Made by a program: the position numbers and the translations under genes. A stretch of DNA of 64,000 nt, taken from positions 43,516 to 107,515 of the forward strand of contig CAJJDN010000004.1 in the NCBI GenBank assembly GCA_905182985.1, in the 5' to 3' direction. Numbering within the stretch: position 1 is the first letter of the stretch; every line of letters begins with the position of its first letter. Source of the DNA: Paramecium sonneborni. Taxonomy: Eukaryota > Ciliophora > Oligohymenophorea > Peniculida > Parameciidae. The notes beneath the pieces are model-generated. The model was not told where the DNA came from and did no database searches. It worked only from the letters and a program-made list of their open reading frames with translations. Below are positions 38,984 through 50,059 of this stretch, in pieces.

Positions 38984-40805
38984 TCAATTATAATAATTCC
39001 ATATCTTCAATAAGAAATCAGCATCAGTTACTTTAATCTCTCCTACAGCATCTACTAATTTTTGAGTATCTTATTTTAATTTAGCATATTCTTCTGGTAC
39101 ATCAAGATTATTTAGAATTTATTTATAAGTTTAAGCAGTGACTGTGGTATTGAATTTTTGTACATCTGGATTAACAATAATATTCTATTCTCCTTGTTTT
39201 CTGAGACTATAGATGGCTTTCTATAAAGAATTAATGAGAAGATATTACTAATTCATAATAATGATTTTCTATATCTTCAACATTTTTGAAATCAAGATAA
39301 GGAGTCTTAGTTTAATCTTTGAGAATTTCAGGAGGAAATAATTCTTCTAAATCTACTCCTTCAAAAACTGATTTAGCATCAGGTAAATTAGGTGTATTTA
39401 AATTGTCATTATAAAATACTTTTAAATGAGGATTCTTTCTGTAATTCGCTTCAAATTCTAGATTGGCTTCCTTTGCTTTTGTTTCAGCTTTAGCAAATAA
39501 TTCTTCTACTAAATTAGAAAACTCTTTATCTTTATCTTTAATTCTTTCTGTATCAAAATTATAAGTTTTTGTTGTTCTACCACCATAGATATCTTTTGTT
39601 TCTTTCTTTTACAATAGATTTTCTAAATCTATATCTTCACTATCTGTATGAGTTTCATCTGCACTTATATATTTATAATCTCTTTCTTCTTTAACTTTTT
39701 CTTCTTTCAATGCTTCTCCTTTACCATTTATTTATTCAATAAGATTATTATCAGAAGTTATCATATAATCTTTTCCCCCTTCAGATTCAAATAGATTAAT
39801 CTAAGCTTTTGCTGCTTACATAATTTATTTAGCAGTTGAATTATCCATTTTTACTATTGTTATATATTTATCCCATAATTCAAGAAGATTGTATAATCTT
39901 ATTAATTATTTATTCATTTCTTATAATCTTTTAACTGGATTTGATTCAAGTTCTTCTATCTTTTATGCAATAACACTTTCAAATGCACTATTTACTTTAT
40001 CTAATTATTCTGCCATTTCTTTTTCACTTAATTTTTTATCTGTTAAAATAATAGCTTAACAAGTATCCCATTCAAATTTCAAATTTCCCAATACATTATC
40101 TTATTTTAAAAATTTGATTAAAGTTACAATCCTCTGATATAATGGCATACCAAGTCTATTCTTCCATTCTAATTAAATATTAGGATCATTCAATCTAATT
40201 TATAAATTAATTATATTACTTATCAATTTCATCATATTAAGCAGTTTCAAAAAGAATTGCTTTCTCTTATAAATCGTGATAATATGACATCTCATCTAAA
40301 ACAGTGTCTGGAATTATTAAATTTCCTACTAGTTTTTCATAAGAATTCTTATCTGAAATCCAATTTTTGGATTCTTCATTTAATACTCTTATTATTTATT
40401 GTCTATTCATTTTTTTAATATCTTATTCAACTAAATATTTTTTAACCCTTTCATTTCTTATTCTTCTAATATCCTATAACTTATTGAATTATTATGTTGC
40501 ATTAAATGTTTATATTACAGTTTAATTTCTTCTATGAATTTCAAGTCTCTCTTATTTTGCTTTTTCTTTCGCTAAATAGTCATCAATATACTAATTTTCA
40601 ATTTTAGTTTATTCTTCCCAAAAGTCCTTGACAATTCTTGACCTATACTTTGATATCACTAATTTCCTACCTAATTCATTAGATGTTTATATTCAATCCT
40701 TTCTTTGTCATATTCTGACATCTTTGGAGCTGGCCTTCTTAATTTATAATTAAAGGAAGGGATGCATACTAACTATCTCTTTCCTACCCTAATTAATTGT
40801 AGCAT
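38984..40805 (-). CDS. Probable mitochondrial coiled-coil protein, about 589 aa, with one apparent frameshift
   Basis: The N-terminus MLQLIRVGKRQLVC, basic and without acidic residues, looks like a mitochondrial targeting sequence. It is followed by LRRPAPKMSEYDKERIEYKH. The body is helical and highly charged (for example VKDFWEEQTKIENQYIDDYL), with an acidic hinge near 39640 and a C-terminus ending in DADFLLKIWNYYN. Introns are 40195-40219 and 39221-39248. Between the N-terminal exon and the next block, at about 40675-40695, the frame shifts as if one base were missing; the text on both sides reads as coding. It may be a mitoribosome or respiratory-complex accessory part, as ciliates have many lineage-specific ones, but no family was recognised. 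Confidence 0.55.
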
Positions 40806-40832
40806 ATTAAATATTTTAATTTTAATTTAATA

Positions 40833-42259
40833 TCACGATTTAAATATATCATAAAATTATACAATTAAATTGTATATTCCTATTCCCATCATCATAGTAT
40901 AAAATCCAATCCTAACAGCCATTGGGATTGCATTCTTATCTTTATGATTCACACACTTAACTTCATTATCAATCTCATCATCCTCATCTCCTATCAAAGA
41001 TATCTTATTTTGTGTTTAATAACATTTCAAATGCAAACTTATTGGAACTATGTATACCAATAGGAATCCACAAACTGCTCCATCAAATGAAATTACTACC
41101 CCTACTGGAATATTTAAAATTTGAATTATTAAACAGAGCACCATAAAAAATATACTAAATCCCCAATATACTAGTTTAGGTGGCTCTCTCTTATGATAAA
41201 TTACTTCCAATATTTAATATTTGCTTATATTATTAAATATAGGAAATGCTGTAACCAAATGAATTAAAAATAAGCTCTCTATTATAATTATTTCAATATC
41301 TGAACTCTTAAAACAATTCAATATAGTTTATGCATTATTTACATTATCACAACCCTATATTAAATTAATATATATTACCAGAATCCCAATTGAACCAAAT
41401 ATTCCCACTATTCCATATATTATGCCTGCTATCAAATAAGCTATAGCCAAATCTCTAGAATTATTTTCTTTCTTTTGATTGTTTTTTATCAATTATCCTA
41501 TTGCATTATGAATCATAAAAGCCAAAGCAAATTAACCAGCAGGCTAACTAAATTCCCAATTCCATAAACTTATTGTTTCAATTTTTTAAGAAATATCTTC
41601 ACTACTTAAATTCACTATAAAAATATATATAATAAAAATTCCATAAGCGAATAATGCAATTACTCCATAATGTGCTATTTTGACAATTGTTGTAATATCT
41701 TTTATTAACAGTAATGTTGAGAGTGGAAGAAAGACTATTAAGGCTTACAATTAAATTGAATACCTAAAATGCTATAAACCAATCAATACTTATTAAAAAC
41801 TAAATTTTCACTAGCATTTGCAAACTCAATATCATTATAACTCAATATATATGTTACTATTGGGTATAATGTTAAATTTATTAATTAGAAGTATATTATT
41901 CCAACTATGAATAATAAAGTGCCTGAACAAAATCTAAAGGCTTACATCCAAGTCTTTCCTAAAATTCTCTTTATCATATGTTCAGTATCTATTTCATCAA
42001 TTTTTAAATGCAATAATAGCAAAGAACAAGTATTATATTGGACAAATCCCAATATTATCATTATAACGGTGCAAGATATAATTCCATAATTCAAAAACAC
42101 TAAAGGTAATACTAAACATAGTGATCCAACCATTGAATTAACTATTCCTACTATTGTTTGAAAACTTGATTATGTTTTGTCTGCTCTTTATATTGCTAAC
42201 ATTGAGATAACACTTGAGCTTTTAGAACTTTTCTTGTATTTTATTGTTGTTTCTTCCAT
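40833..42259 (-). CDS. Amino acid/auxin-permease-family transporter, 466 aa
   Basis: A polytopic membrane protein of the AAAP (SLC32/36/38) type. The first helix region SFQTIVGIVNSMVGSLCLVL, followed by PLVFLNYGI, is the conserved start of this family. About ten further hydrophobic helices follow, including SQPAGQFALAFMIHNAI in the middle, which carries the family's unwound-helix pattern. A polar loop of about 60 residues precedes the last helix. One intron, 41764-41789, leaves 467 codons including TGA 40833-40835. It probably moves neutral amino acids with H+ or Na+; the substrate is unknown. Its stop lies only 27 nt upstream of the start of the next gene on the same strand. Confidence 0.8.
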
Positions 42260-44399
42260 CCAAAAATTTATTATTATTAACAATTGTTAATTTTAAATCT
42301 ATTTATATTCGTAAACGATGATGTAAATTTTTGTTCACAATGATGAATTCTCCATAACTTGTAATAATTATATTATAATAATTAATTTTTCTTTTTATTT
42401 AAACGCATCATTAAAGTTAATATTATTTTGTCGCCCTAAATAAGACTATTAAGACAATAAGACTCCTTATATAAATCTAAATTCCATCATTTTTTTATTT
42501 TTTCTTATATTTCCTTAACAGACTGTTATTTTTTTTTGAGTAAAATCATTATTTTAATTCTATAAAGCTTCATTTACTAAATCACAAATGGTTAGAATTA
42601 CATTTATATTTTCTAAATATAAATGTATCTCTATAAATTAGAATCAATATGTTAGAAAATATTTTAGAAATGATAAAATAATAATTTCTTTTTCCATATG
42701 AGATTTTTTAATAAAAATATTTCTTTTGATTCAATATCTGTTTTAATCATTCAGGGAATTTAATACAAATCTTTAAACTTAAGAATTAATAAGTTAAGAA
42801 TGATATTATCATTCTTTCCGTTATTCTCAAATTTTGTAGTTATAACCTCAATAGAATTACAAAATTAATTAAATATATTTTTAGAATAGCAAAAATTAAA
42901 AGAATTAATTTTATCTAATATTAATTACAAGCATATTACATTAATTCAACTAAATCTTAAATAAAATAAATTCTCCTAATTTTAAAGCACAATAATTACC
43001 CTTCTATTTAACTATCTTTTTAATTATTTCTGGTTTAAATATTTGAAATATCAATAAAGAATTTAAATTATATATCAATAACTTAACTCTACAAGTATTC
43101 AAATAGAATTTATATTTTTTTATATTACAGAGATTAAAGCATATTTTGATTCTAAGAAAATTATTTCGAAGAAAAAAATGTAATAATTCAAACAACTATT
43201 TTTTTTGAGACATTGAAATGACTTCAATTAAATTATATTCTATTTTAGATCAATACTAAGGAAGTATTTCATAATCTATCTATTTCTTATCCATAATATA
43301 ATCATAATATTTTGGTTTTTTTTTCTAGCATAGTCAAAATCTTGTCAACAGAATTTAATTGTTTGATTAAAAAAAATAAAATGATAAAATTTAGTTTCAA
43401 AGAAATTTGTTTCAATTTATTTAAATTTAAGTAATCTTAAAATAGTTACTTAAGTAAATTTTTAAGTCATTATTAACTAAATTCATTACTATAAATTAAA
43501 AAATAATTTTATCATGGTTTTAATTGTATAAAATATTTTTTCCTTCTCATTTGAAATCAGTTAGTAAATTGTTCTAGCTCTTTGTGTGAGTAACTATAAT
43601 TTGGATGAAACTACAAACTACTCTCTTAAAATTGAGATTAGATCTCGAATTTGCTATATCACTTAGATCATATATTATTATGAGATTTAAAGAGGAAAAA
43701 TTAGGTTATATATGAAACATCATGTTCCATTTGTTTTGGCTCTTTTTTATTGCATTCAAATAAATAACTTTATCTTTTTATTAAAATTAATTATAATGAT
43801 TATTTGGGTATAATTATTATTTTTGGAACAATAATTTTACCCCTTAATAACATAGATATCCCATAAAGATAGAATCTTTATCAAATAATTCAAAATAATA
43901 ATAAAAATCAAAATACAATCTAATCTAATCTTTTGATTTTAAAATTGTTTAATGTGGATATTTTTATAAAAAGAATGAATAAGTCATTTAAAATGAATGT
44001 AATTATTTTGCTTTTGAATTAGAATTATAAGACTTTTTTAATAAAACTTAGAATCATAGGAAATACAGAAAAATTTAACTTGATCAAATATATGTTAAAT
44101 AAAAGAATTGAGTCAAAACTTCTAAAATTTACAACAGCTTAACAGTCAATTACAAAGTTAAACATTTATTCTATAGTTTTAATTTGAAAGTAAAATGTTT
44201 ATATCACAATATGTATCAAACATTTTTCTTTAGGAATGCATTATGCCATCAACTGAAAGCATAGAGTTTTCTTAAATAGATTTTGATCATTTCAATTTCA
44301 GCCTTATTGTTACGCACTTTAATTTTTTTCAAGAAATAAGATTCTTTAATTAATATAAATACCATATAATGAACTTTGATTATTTTAATAATAATTATT
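42260..44399. other. Gene-poor region, 2140 nt
   Basis: The longest stretch without a gene. On both strands every frame is soon cut by TGA, the codons look random and no protein motif, tRNA or repeat was recognised. Very AT-rich with many T runs. It contains the upstream regions of the transporter (minus) and zinc-finger (plus) genes. It could hide a noncoding RNA or a fully decayed gene, but nothing in the sequence supports either. Confidence 0.5.
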
Positions 44400-44843
44400 A
44401 TGAATAATCTTGATTTTGTACAAGAAGTTGATGCACCAACCATTAAATTACTTGTATTATTGAAGGAGCTTTAAGAAGATTTAAACTATTTAAACGATGA
44501 TGAGCTAATCTAAAACAATCAAAAAGTGAATATTGAGGATCCGTTTAATTTTTTAGATCTCAAAGGTTGTACAGCACAATAAGAATATTCAAATGAATAC
44601 ATTTAACCATCTAGAAATTAACAGGTTCAAAAAATAATAACAAAGAAAAATAATTAAATTGTTTACAATCATTAAAAGTCTTACAAGTGTGGATATTGTG
44701 ATAAAATATATATATAATCCTAATAATTAGGTGGGCATATTTCAAGAATACATAAAAAAACAGAGAATTAATAATCTTTGGCTAGTAGTTTCTAACTTAA
44801 AGAAGATAATTAAATTTAGTAGTTAGAATTTGATTTTAATTGA
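44400..44843 (+). CDS. Single C2H2 zinc-finger protein, 147 aa
   Basis: An intronless frame from ATG 44400 to TGA 44841-44843. Residues about 95-122 read YKCGYCDKIYIQ, then LGGHISRIHKK, a classical C2H2 finger (C-x2-C, then H-x4-H) with a Leu and LGGH before the first His. The N-terminal two thirds are acidic and Asn/Gln-rich. It probably binds nucleic acid; one finger alone suggests a cofactor or dimer. No neighbour hints at a target. The start is the only ATG ahead of the domain in frame. Confidence 0.75.
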
Positions 44844-45520
44844 AATTTTATATTAATTTATATAATAAAATCTAATTATAAAAATTTATATCTTTAATCT
44901 CCTAATTATATTCAAGATGGGTTTGAGTATTTGATAAGCATTAATCAAATTGAGATTTATATAAAAATCTTACCCTTTTAATTTACTTCAAAATATAATT
45001 TAATTATTTTATATTCAATTTTCTCTTTAAATTTAAAAAAAAATAAACAAATAAATGCTTAATTAAATATTAAGTTCTTTAAGTAAGATCTGATAAACTT
45101 TTTGTCTTTATAAATAATATGAATAGAAATTTTTAAATTTATGTTAATTAATATGATAGTTTAGTCTATCATTTATTAAGATTGTTCTTAAGTAAAAATT
45201 AGAAAATTTCATAGATGCCTTATAAATTATAAGGTAAATCAAATAGAATTAAATCTGCCTTCTATTTAAGTTTCTTTAATTGGTAGAAAAGTATCCAATA
45301 AATAATAATATATAAATCATTGAATAAAATGAAAATTATTAATTTATAATTAGTGCTTTATCTTAAATTGTTATCTAACTAAATAACTTAAAAATGATTT
45401 TTTATTGAGAAATAAGGTAATTTTGATTCCATAAAGTTTAACTGTTTGATTTTTATTATTTATTGCGTGCTTTTCTTTGAAATTTGCTGTTTATTTAATT
45501 AAAAATTAATTATTATTATT
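44844..45520. other. Intergenic, 677 nt
   Basis: A/T-rich spacer between two plus-strand genes. One code-6 frame of 60 codons (45215-45397, beginning MPYKLQGKSNRIK) is present but has no recognised family, so it is not called a gene. No other structure was seen. Confidence 0.4.
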
Positions 45521-46411
45521 ATGAAGGATTAGAAGCCTCATTTAACTTTATTATACCCTAAAAAATCATTCTTAAGTTTTAAAATGAAAACTCTTCCATC
45601 AAAAGATAAAATTTGGTATTCAAAAATTAAAATCTAATATACAATCAATCACTATCATAAAATGAAAAAATATTCAGAAAAACAGTACTCTTAATATAAT
45701 ATATTTAAGCATTGCTTTCAAAGTAATGTCAAATGCTTCAGACCTAATAAAATCAAGTCCTTTTGTCGGATTGATAGGTCCAGAGTAAATAGTAACTATT
45801 AAATTAATTGCTAAAGAACCAATTTTTGACAGTAAATTGTCTATTTATAATAGATTCTGTAAGAATTAAGATTATTTCAATAAATATTGATAAGCCTTAA
45901 GAGTTAAGGGATTAATATGAAATAATGGATTCTTTTAAATAGGTAAAAGATTCTACAATAGATCTTCCTAATATAATTTTAAAAGTGTAAAATTTTATTT
46001 AATCGGAACCAATATCATATGTAAATATATTACTTATATTTATATAAGATTACTTCATCAAGCGATCGCAACATTTCTATATATTTGTCAAATATGTCAT
46101 AATTAAAATAAAACGAAAGCTCCCCAAAATCTGGATTTTATAAATTATAACTTAGTTCAAAACAAACTAAGGATTCCCTGTAAATTTCCCAAAATTTTCA
46201 GATTGAGCAATCAATATAAATATTGAAAGATTAATAATAAACTCTAATAAATGAAATAAGGGAATTAAATAAATAGATTGTTTAATTAAAGGCAGAAAAA
46301 AATATTTCCTCTGAAGAGGATTAAGATGATTAAATAAAATTTACTTTATTTTAATTGATTATTCTAGCAATTGTTAGCCTATTGATGGGATTTTATTTTT
46401 CAGAAAATTGA
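45521..46411 (+). CDS. VAP-like MSP-domain protein, tail-anchored, 271 aa
   Basis: An ER contact-site protein of the VAMP-associated-protein type. The MSP/PapD-like domain fills the first 120-150 residues; the core strand HIAFKVMSNASDL, then GLIGPEQIVTIKL, matches the VAP pattern (xFKVKTT...G-x-I-x-P). A polar linker, a short coiled coil (LINEIRELNKQIVQLKAE, about 210-240) and one C-terminal membrane helix (about 248-268, then FSEN at the end) follow, exactly the VAP layout. VAPs bind FFAT-motif proteins and tether ER to other membranes. Introns are 45685-45709 (AAG), 45832-45853 and 46021-46048 (AAG), giving 272 codons including TGA 46409-46411. The loop before HIAFKV is longer than usual. 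Confidence 0.8.
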
Positions 46412-46705
46412 GGATAGTTGATTATAATATAATTTTTATCAAAAAAAAAACTTCTTTTTAATTAAATCATAAAAAATCACGATTTTTAAAGTCCTTTCAT
46501 GATTATTTTAAAATTTAATTATTCATAAGTGCTTATTCAGTTTTGGCATTTAATTAATCAAAATTAAAAAAACTTGCGACCCAATAGAATGTCATTTGTT
46601 AATTTAAATTTTAAGTTAATGTAAGCATAAATAAATATATTCTTATCTTATATCATTATTACACATTTCCTAATAAAAATAGTTGTAATGTAAAATAAAT
46701 ATATT

Positions 46706-47032
46706 TCAATTTATTAAAAAGAGATTGTTATTATTCATAGAAGAACTTTTTAGTATGGATCTAGAAGGATTTTTTAAACCTTCATTAAGTATGGGATTAA
46801 TCCAATGTAGATTTGGATTTGAATGTCCTTTTAGTTTTTCAACAGTTTTTCTTATTTAAATTACAGTCTGCCATGGTTTATAATCACAGACAATTAAATT
46901 TTCATTAAAAGAGATTTTAGTTTAATCAATTTCAACAAGATCATCGAAAGGTACCTCTTCAATTAGTATTTTTTAATGTTGACTTAAGGGAGCCATTTGT
47001 TCTATTTTGAACTTTGGGGATTGATACATCAT
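46706..47032 (-). CDS. Small hypothetical protein, 108 aa
   Basis: An intronless minus-strand frame from ATG 47032 (a second ATG follows directly) to TGA 46706-46708. It is fairly hydrophilic, with an acidic IEEVPFDDLVEID region and a Pro/Trp-containing segment (DYKPWQTV, later NPNLHWINP). No family recognised, no signal peptide or membrane segment. Convergent with the VAP gene, 294 nt apart. Codon content looks like its neighbours. Moderate confidence that it is a gene. Confidence 0.5.
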
Positions 47033-47473
47033 TAATTTAAAAATAATTTTATAGATTTTTTAGATTCTAATTGATCAAGTTAATTTCTATTATAATGCGT
47101 AACAACTGCAATATTATACATTTAATTTAATACAATTAAGAAATTAAAAATCATTGAAATAGCTCTTTAAAAAATACATATTAAATATGATGGAATAAAC
47201 TAGAAATTATTAAAATAATGTTTGATGAATCAAATTTAGTAACATATTTTCATCTTTCCATTTTTCATCTTAATTAATTTGGAAATAATGAAAATTTTGT
47301 TATTTATATATTAGAAAGATAAATTAAAATATATCTGGAAATTTCTACAGATAGGATTTAATTATAAATTTTAAATTTAGAAATTATTTATGGAACTTAA
47401 AGAATGAATAGAAAATTGATAGTAAATATTTTAAATATTAATTGATAGATCAAAGTTATTGATTATGATCTTT
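47033..47473. other. Intergenic, 441 nt
   Basis: Spacer between the small minus-strand gene and the 3' end of the LysM-TLDc gene. No ORF, RNA gene or repeat recognised. Confidence 0.4.
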
Positions 47474-49235
47474 TCATTCACTTAAACTCCATATTTCAAG
47501 TGTTTTAATACTAAAATCATTAGTGACAGTTAATAGATCATTTTTATAAGTTTCACATTTATTAGTATTTCCTGTTGTTAATGATTGATTAATATAAAGA
47601 CCAAATTGTTCACCACATCCAACAGCAAATCCATCTGATTCACAAAAAATAAAATAATTATTTGTCTCTGTCCATCGAAATGCTTGAAATTCATTATCCT
47701 AAAATATATTCTGAAAAATTACTTTAAATGTCCATAAAAAGGTTTCACCATTTCCAAAAAATTTACCAAATGTTAATTGTAAGGATTCATTTAAATAAGC
47801 TCCAAATTTATATTAATTTACATCTTAAATAACTAATATTAATGGAGATCTATTTTCACATTTATGTAATAATGTTTAATAAGATGAACCATTTATAATA
47901 TTTGAAAAAATTAAATTCCAATTTGAAGTTTTATAAATTGATGGAACATGCGCAATTATCTTAAATTAATAAATATTTAAATACTTAAATTAATTCATCA
48001 TTATCACAAATTTTTGATTATTACATCATCTAAGGTAAATAATCTTAAGCTCCCCATAAATTATTTGTTCTTTTTAATGCTTTTTCTGTAAATAAAGAAT
48101 CTTGAATATCATAAAATGGTATTATAGTTAGATTTTGTTCTTTTTATAATTATTGATCCTCCAACATTTTTTATGATTTAGTTTTCAAAACCTAAATCAG
48201 AATTTCATAAAGATCAATACTTAATTATATATGTTCTTTTTAATTTTGATCATTTTATATCTTTCATATGATTAAATACAATACTCTGAAACTTAAAATT
48301 GGTATAATTTCAACTAATTTTTTACAAGTTACATTAGAATTAACATGAATGAGTACTAAGTAATCTTTAAATGATTTGTTTGAGCTTTTAGCAATTCTCA
48401 TTGGTAATTAATTTAAATCTACAGATCTCACATCTTTAGTCATTAAACATGCTTAAAAGTTTAAAATGCTTTATTCTTTCATCAAGTAAATTCTTACTTT
48501 AACATTTTTTAACAATTTCTTTATTACGATCAGTGAAACTTGGATCAAAGAGAATAACATCATTATTTATTGTTAAAATTCCTTCTATACATCCATAATT
48601 AGTTACATAATAAACATTAACTAAAAGAATAATAATTTAAAAATATACATTTTTTTGTTTATCCTTTGGTCATTATTTCATCCATTAAATTACGTCCAAA
48701 ATATGATTGTTGATTTTAATTTATATTATTACCTGTAGTTTCTATTTAATCTAATTAGGAATCTTGATTTTATGGATTTGGAAGTTTAATTCTCATTCCA
48801 GGCACAAAACACTCAGGAGATATATCATTTAATAATAATATTCTGTTCTAACTATTAATTAATTAATTTATTACTTAATATTAAATTTAAGTTCAAGTCC
48901 AAATAGAGTGTCATTCTCTTGGATTATATAATCTATTAAATTGATTTATTCAGGTTATTTTAGTTATTAATCATAATTATCTAAGTATATATTTTCTACA
49001 CTTGATAATTTAATATCTAAAATATTTATATGTATAAACCAATAAATTCTTATTCTTCTCCTTTTGTCCATTTTTCATAAATTGGAAAATGTTCATTAGA
49101 AGTGAATTCAAAAATAAATGTTTCATATTATGAATCCATCTTTATATCTTTGATTTCAGTATTTGGTTTATTAGTCTATTGATAAAAATGAAAGAATACT
49201 GTCGTTCCATAAAAATAATTAAATATATTTCTCAT
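47474..49235 (-). CDS. LysM-GRAM-TLDc protein, OXR1/NCOA7-like, about 537 aa, with one extra base
   Basis: Three domains appear in the order known from animal OXR1/NCOA7 oxidation-resistance proteins. A LysM module (about 110-160) shows DYIIQENDTLFGLELKFNI, then NDISPECFVPGMRIKLP. A GRAM/PH-like strand set shows YGCIEGILTINNDVILFDPS. A C-terminal TLDc domain (about 390-537) shows YKFGAYLNE, then FGLYINQSLTTGNTNKC and KTLEIW near the end. TLDc proteins protect against oxidative damage and bind the V-ATPase in other eukaryotes. Introns are 49017-49039 (GTT donor), 48852-48874, 48621-48648, 48261-48284 (AAG), 47960-47984 (AAG) and 47699-47722. The frame breaks once, in a T run at 48505-48510 (A6 in sense), and deleting one A restores 538 codons. 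Confidence 0.78.
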
Positions 49236-49502
49236 TATTATAAATATTAAAACTCATTATTATTATTAATAAATCAATTTATTATAAACTTTAAAGAATG
49301 AAATAAACTTTAAGGATTAGTTTGATAGTGAATATGATAATTTGATTTGATATAAATTATTTCAGTTTGATTTGATAAGAATGATAAAAATAATCAATTA
49401 GAAATAAATAAGCAAAAAAAAGATATTTTTAATATAAATTCCTAAATAATACCATAAATATATGAATTTTGTTAAATGTATTATTTATGTATTAATGCTT
49501 TA

Positions 49503-49879
49503 TCAATGATGATGGTGTCCATGTGCTTTAGGTGTTGGATTTCCAGTTTTAACATATCCCAAAACTTAAGCAGCCTTCAAATAATTAATGCCTTAGCATT
49601 TCTTATCCAAACAGAATTGTACATAATCCTTTTCTTAAATTTTGAAGCATGATCTATAACATAATTCTAATTAATATTAATTTGTTTGATACTATCTTCC
49701 CAATTATTATCATGAAGATATTGATGTCTTAGCTTATCCTAAATTGTTTATTATTAAACTGGATAGTCAGGTTGATCATCCAATCCATGAAATGATGATA
49801 ATAAATCAAAGAAATGGATATGTCCTTTATGGAAGACTTCTGGATTTTAAGGAGTATATGCTGTTGAATTCGATCTCAT
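49503..49879 (-). CDS. Small Cys-motif protein with His-rich tail, 116 aa (possibly mitochondrial)
   Basis: Starts at ATG 49879 and ends at TGA 49503-49505, with one intron at 49667-49692 (117 codons spliced). Residues about 66-85 contain C-x3-C followed by C-x4-C (LCYRSCFKIQEKDYVQFC, then LDKKC), which resembles the twin-Cys helical hairpins of small mitochondrial intermembrane-space and respiratory-complex subunits, though the spacing differs from classical CX9C. The C-terminus is GNPTPKAHGHHHH, a natural His tail. The N-terminal half is rich in His, Pro and aromatic residues. Family not identified. It shares a 180-nt divergent spacer with the next gene. Confidence 0.62.
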
Positions 49880-50059
49880 AATTATTTATTTAATTTAATA
49901 TTTTATAATTAAACTTATTCATTCTCTACTTTCAGATATCTTAAATGTATTTGATATTTACATTCCCAATTATACTTGTCTCTCTTTTTATATATTTCAT
50001 ATAATACTTAATATTTGATTTCACTATTTTTAAAGAATTAAATATAATTTTATATTTAC

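Noticed and set aside
45215..45397. 60-codon plus-strand frame starting MPYKLQGKSN
   Set aside because: Short, no family, and such frames are expected by chance when only TGA is a stop. Kept as an intergenic note only.
45521..46411. VAP gene as a frameshifted pseudogene
   Set aside because: At first the frames looked broken, but three tiny introns (two AAG-ended) restore one intact VAP-like protein of exact codon length.
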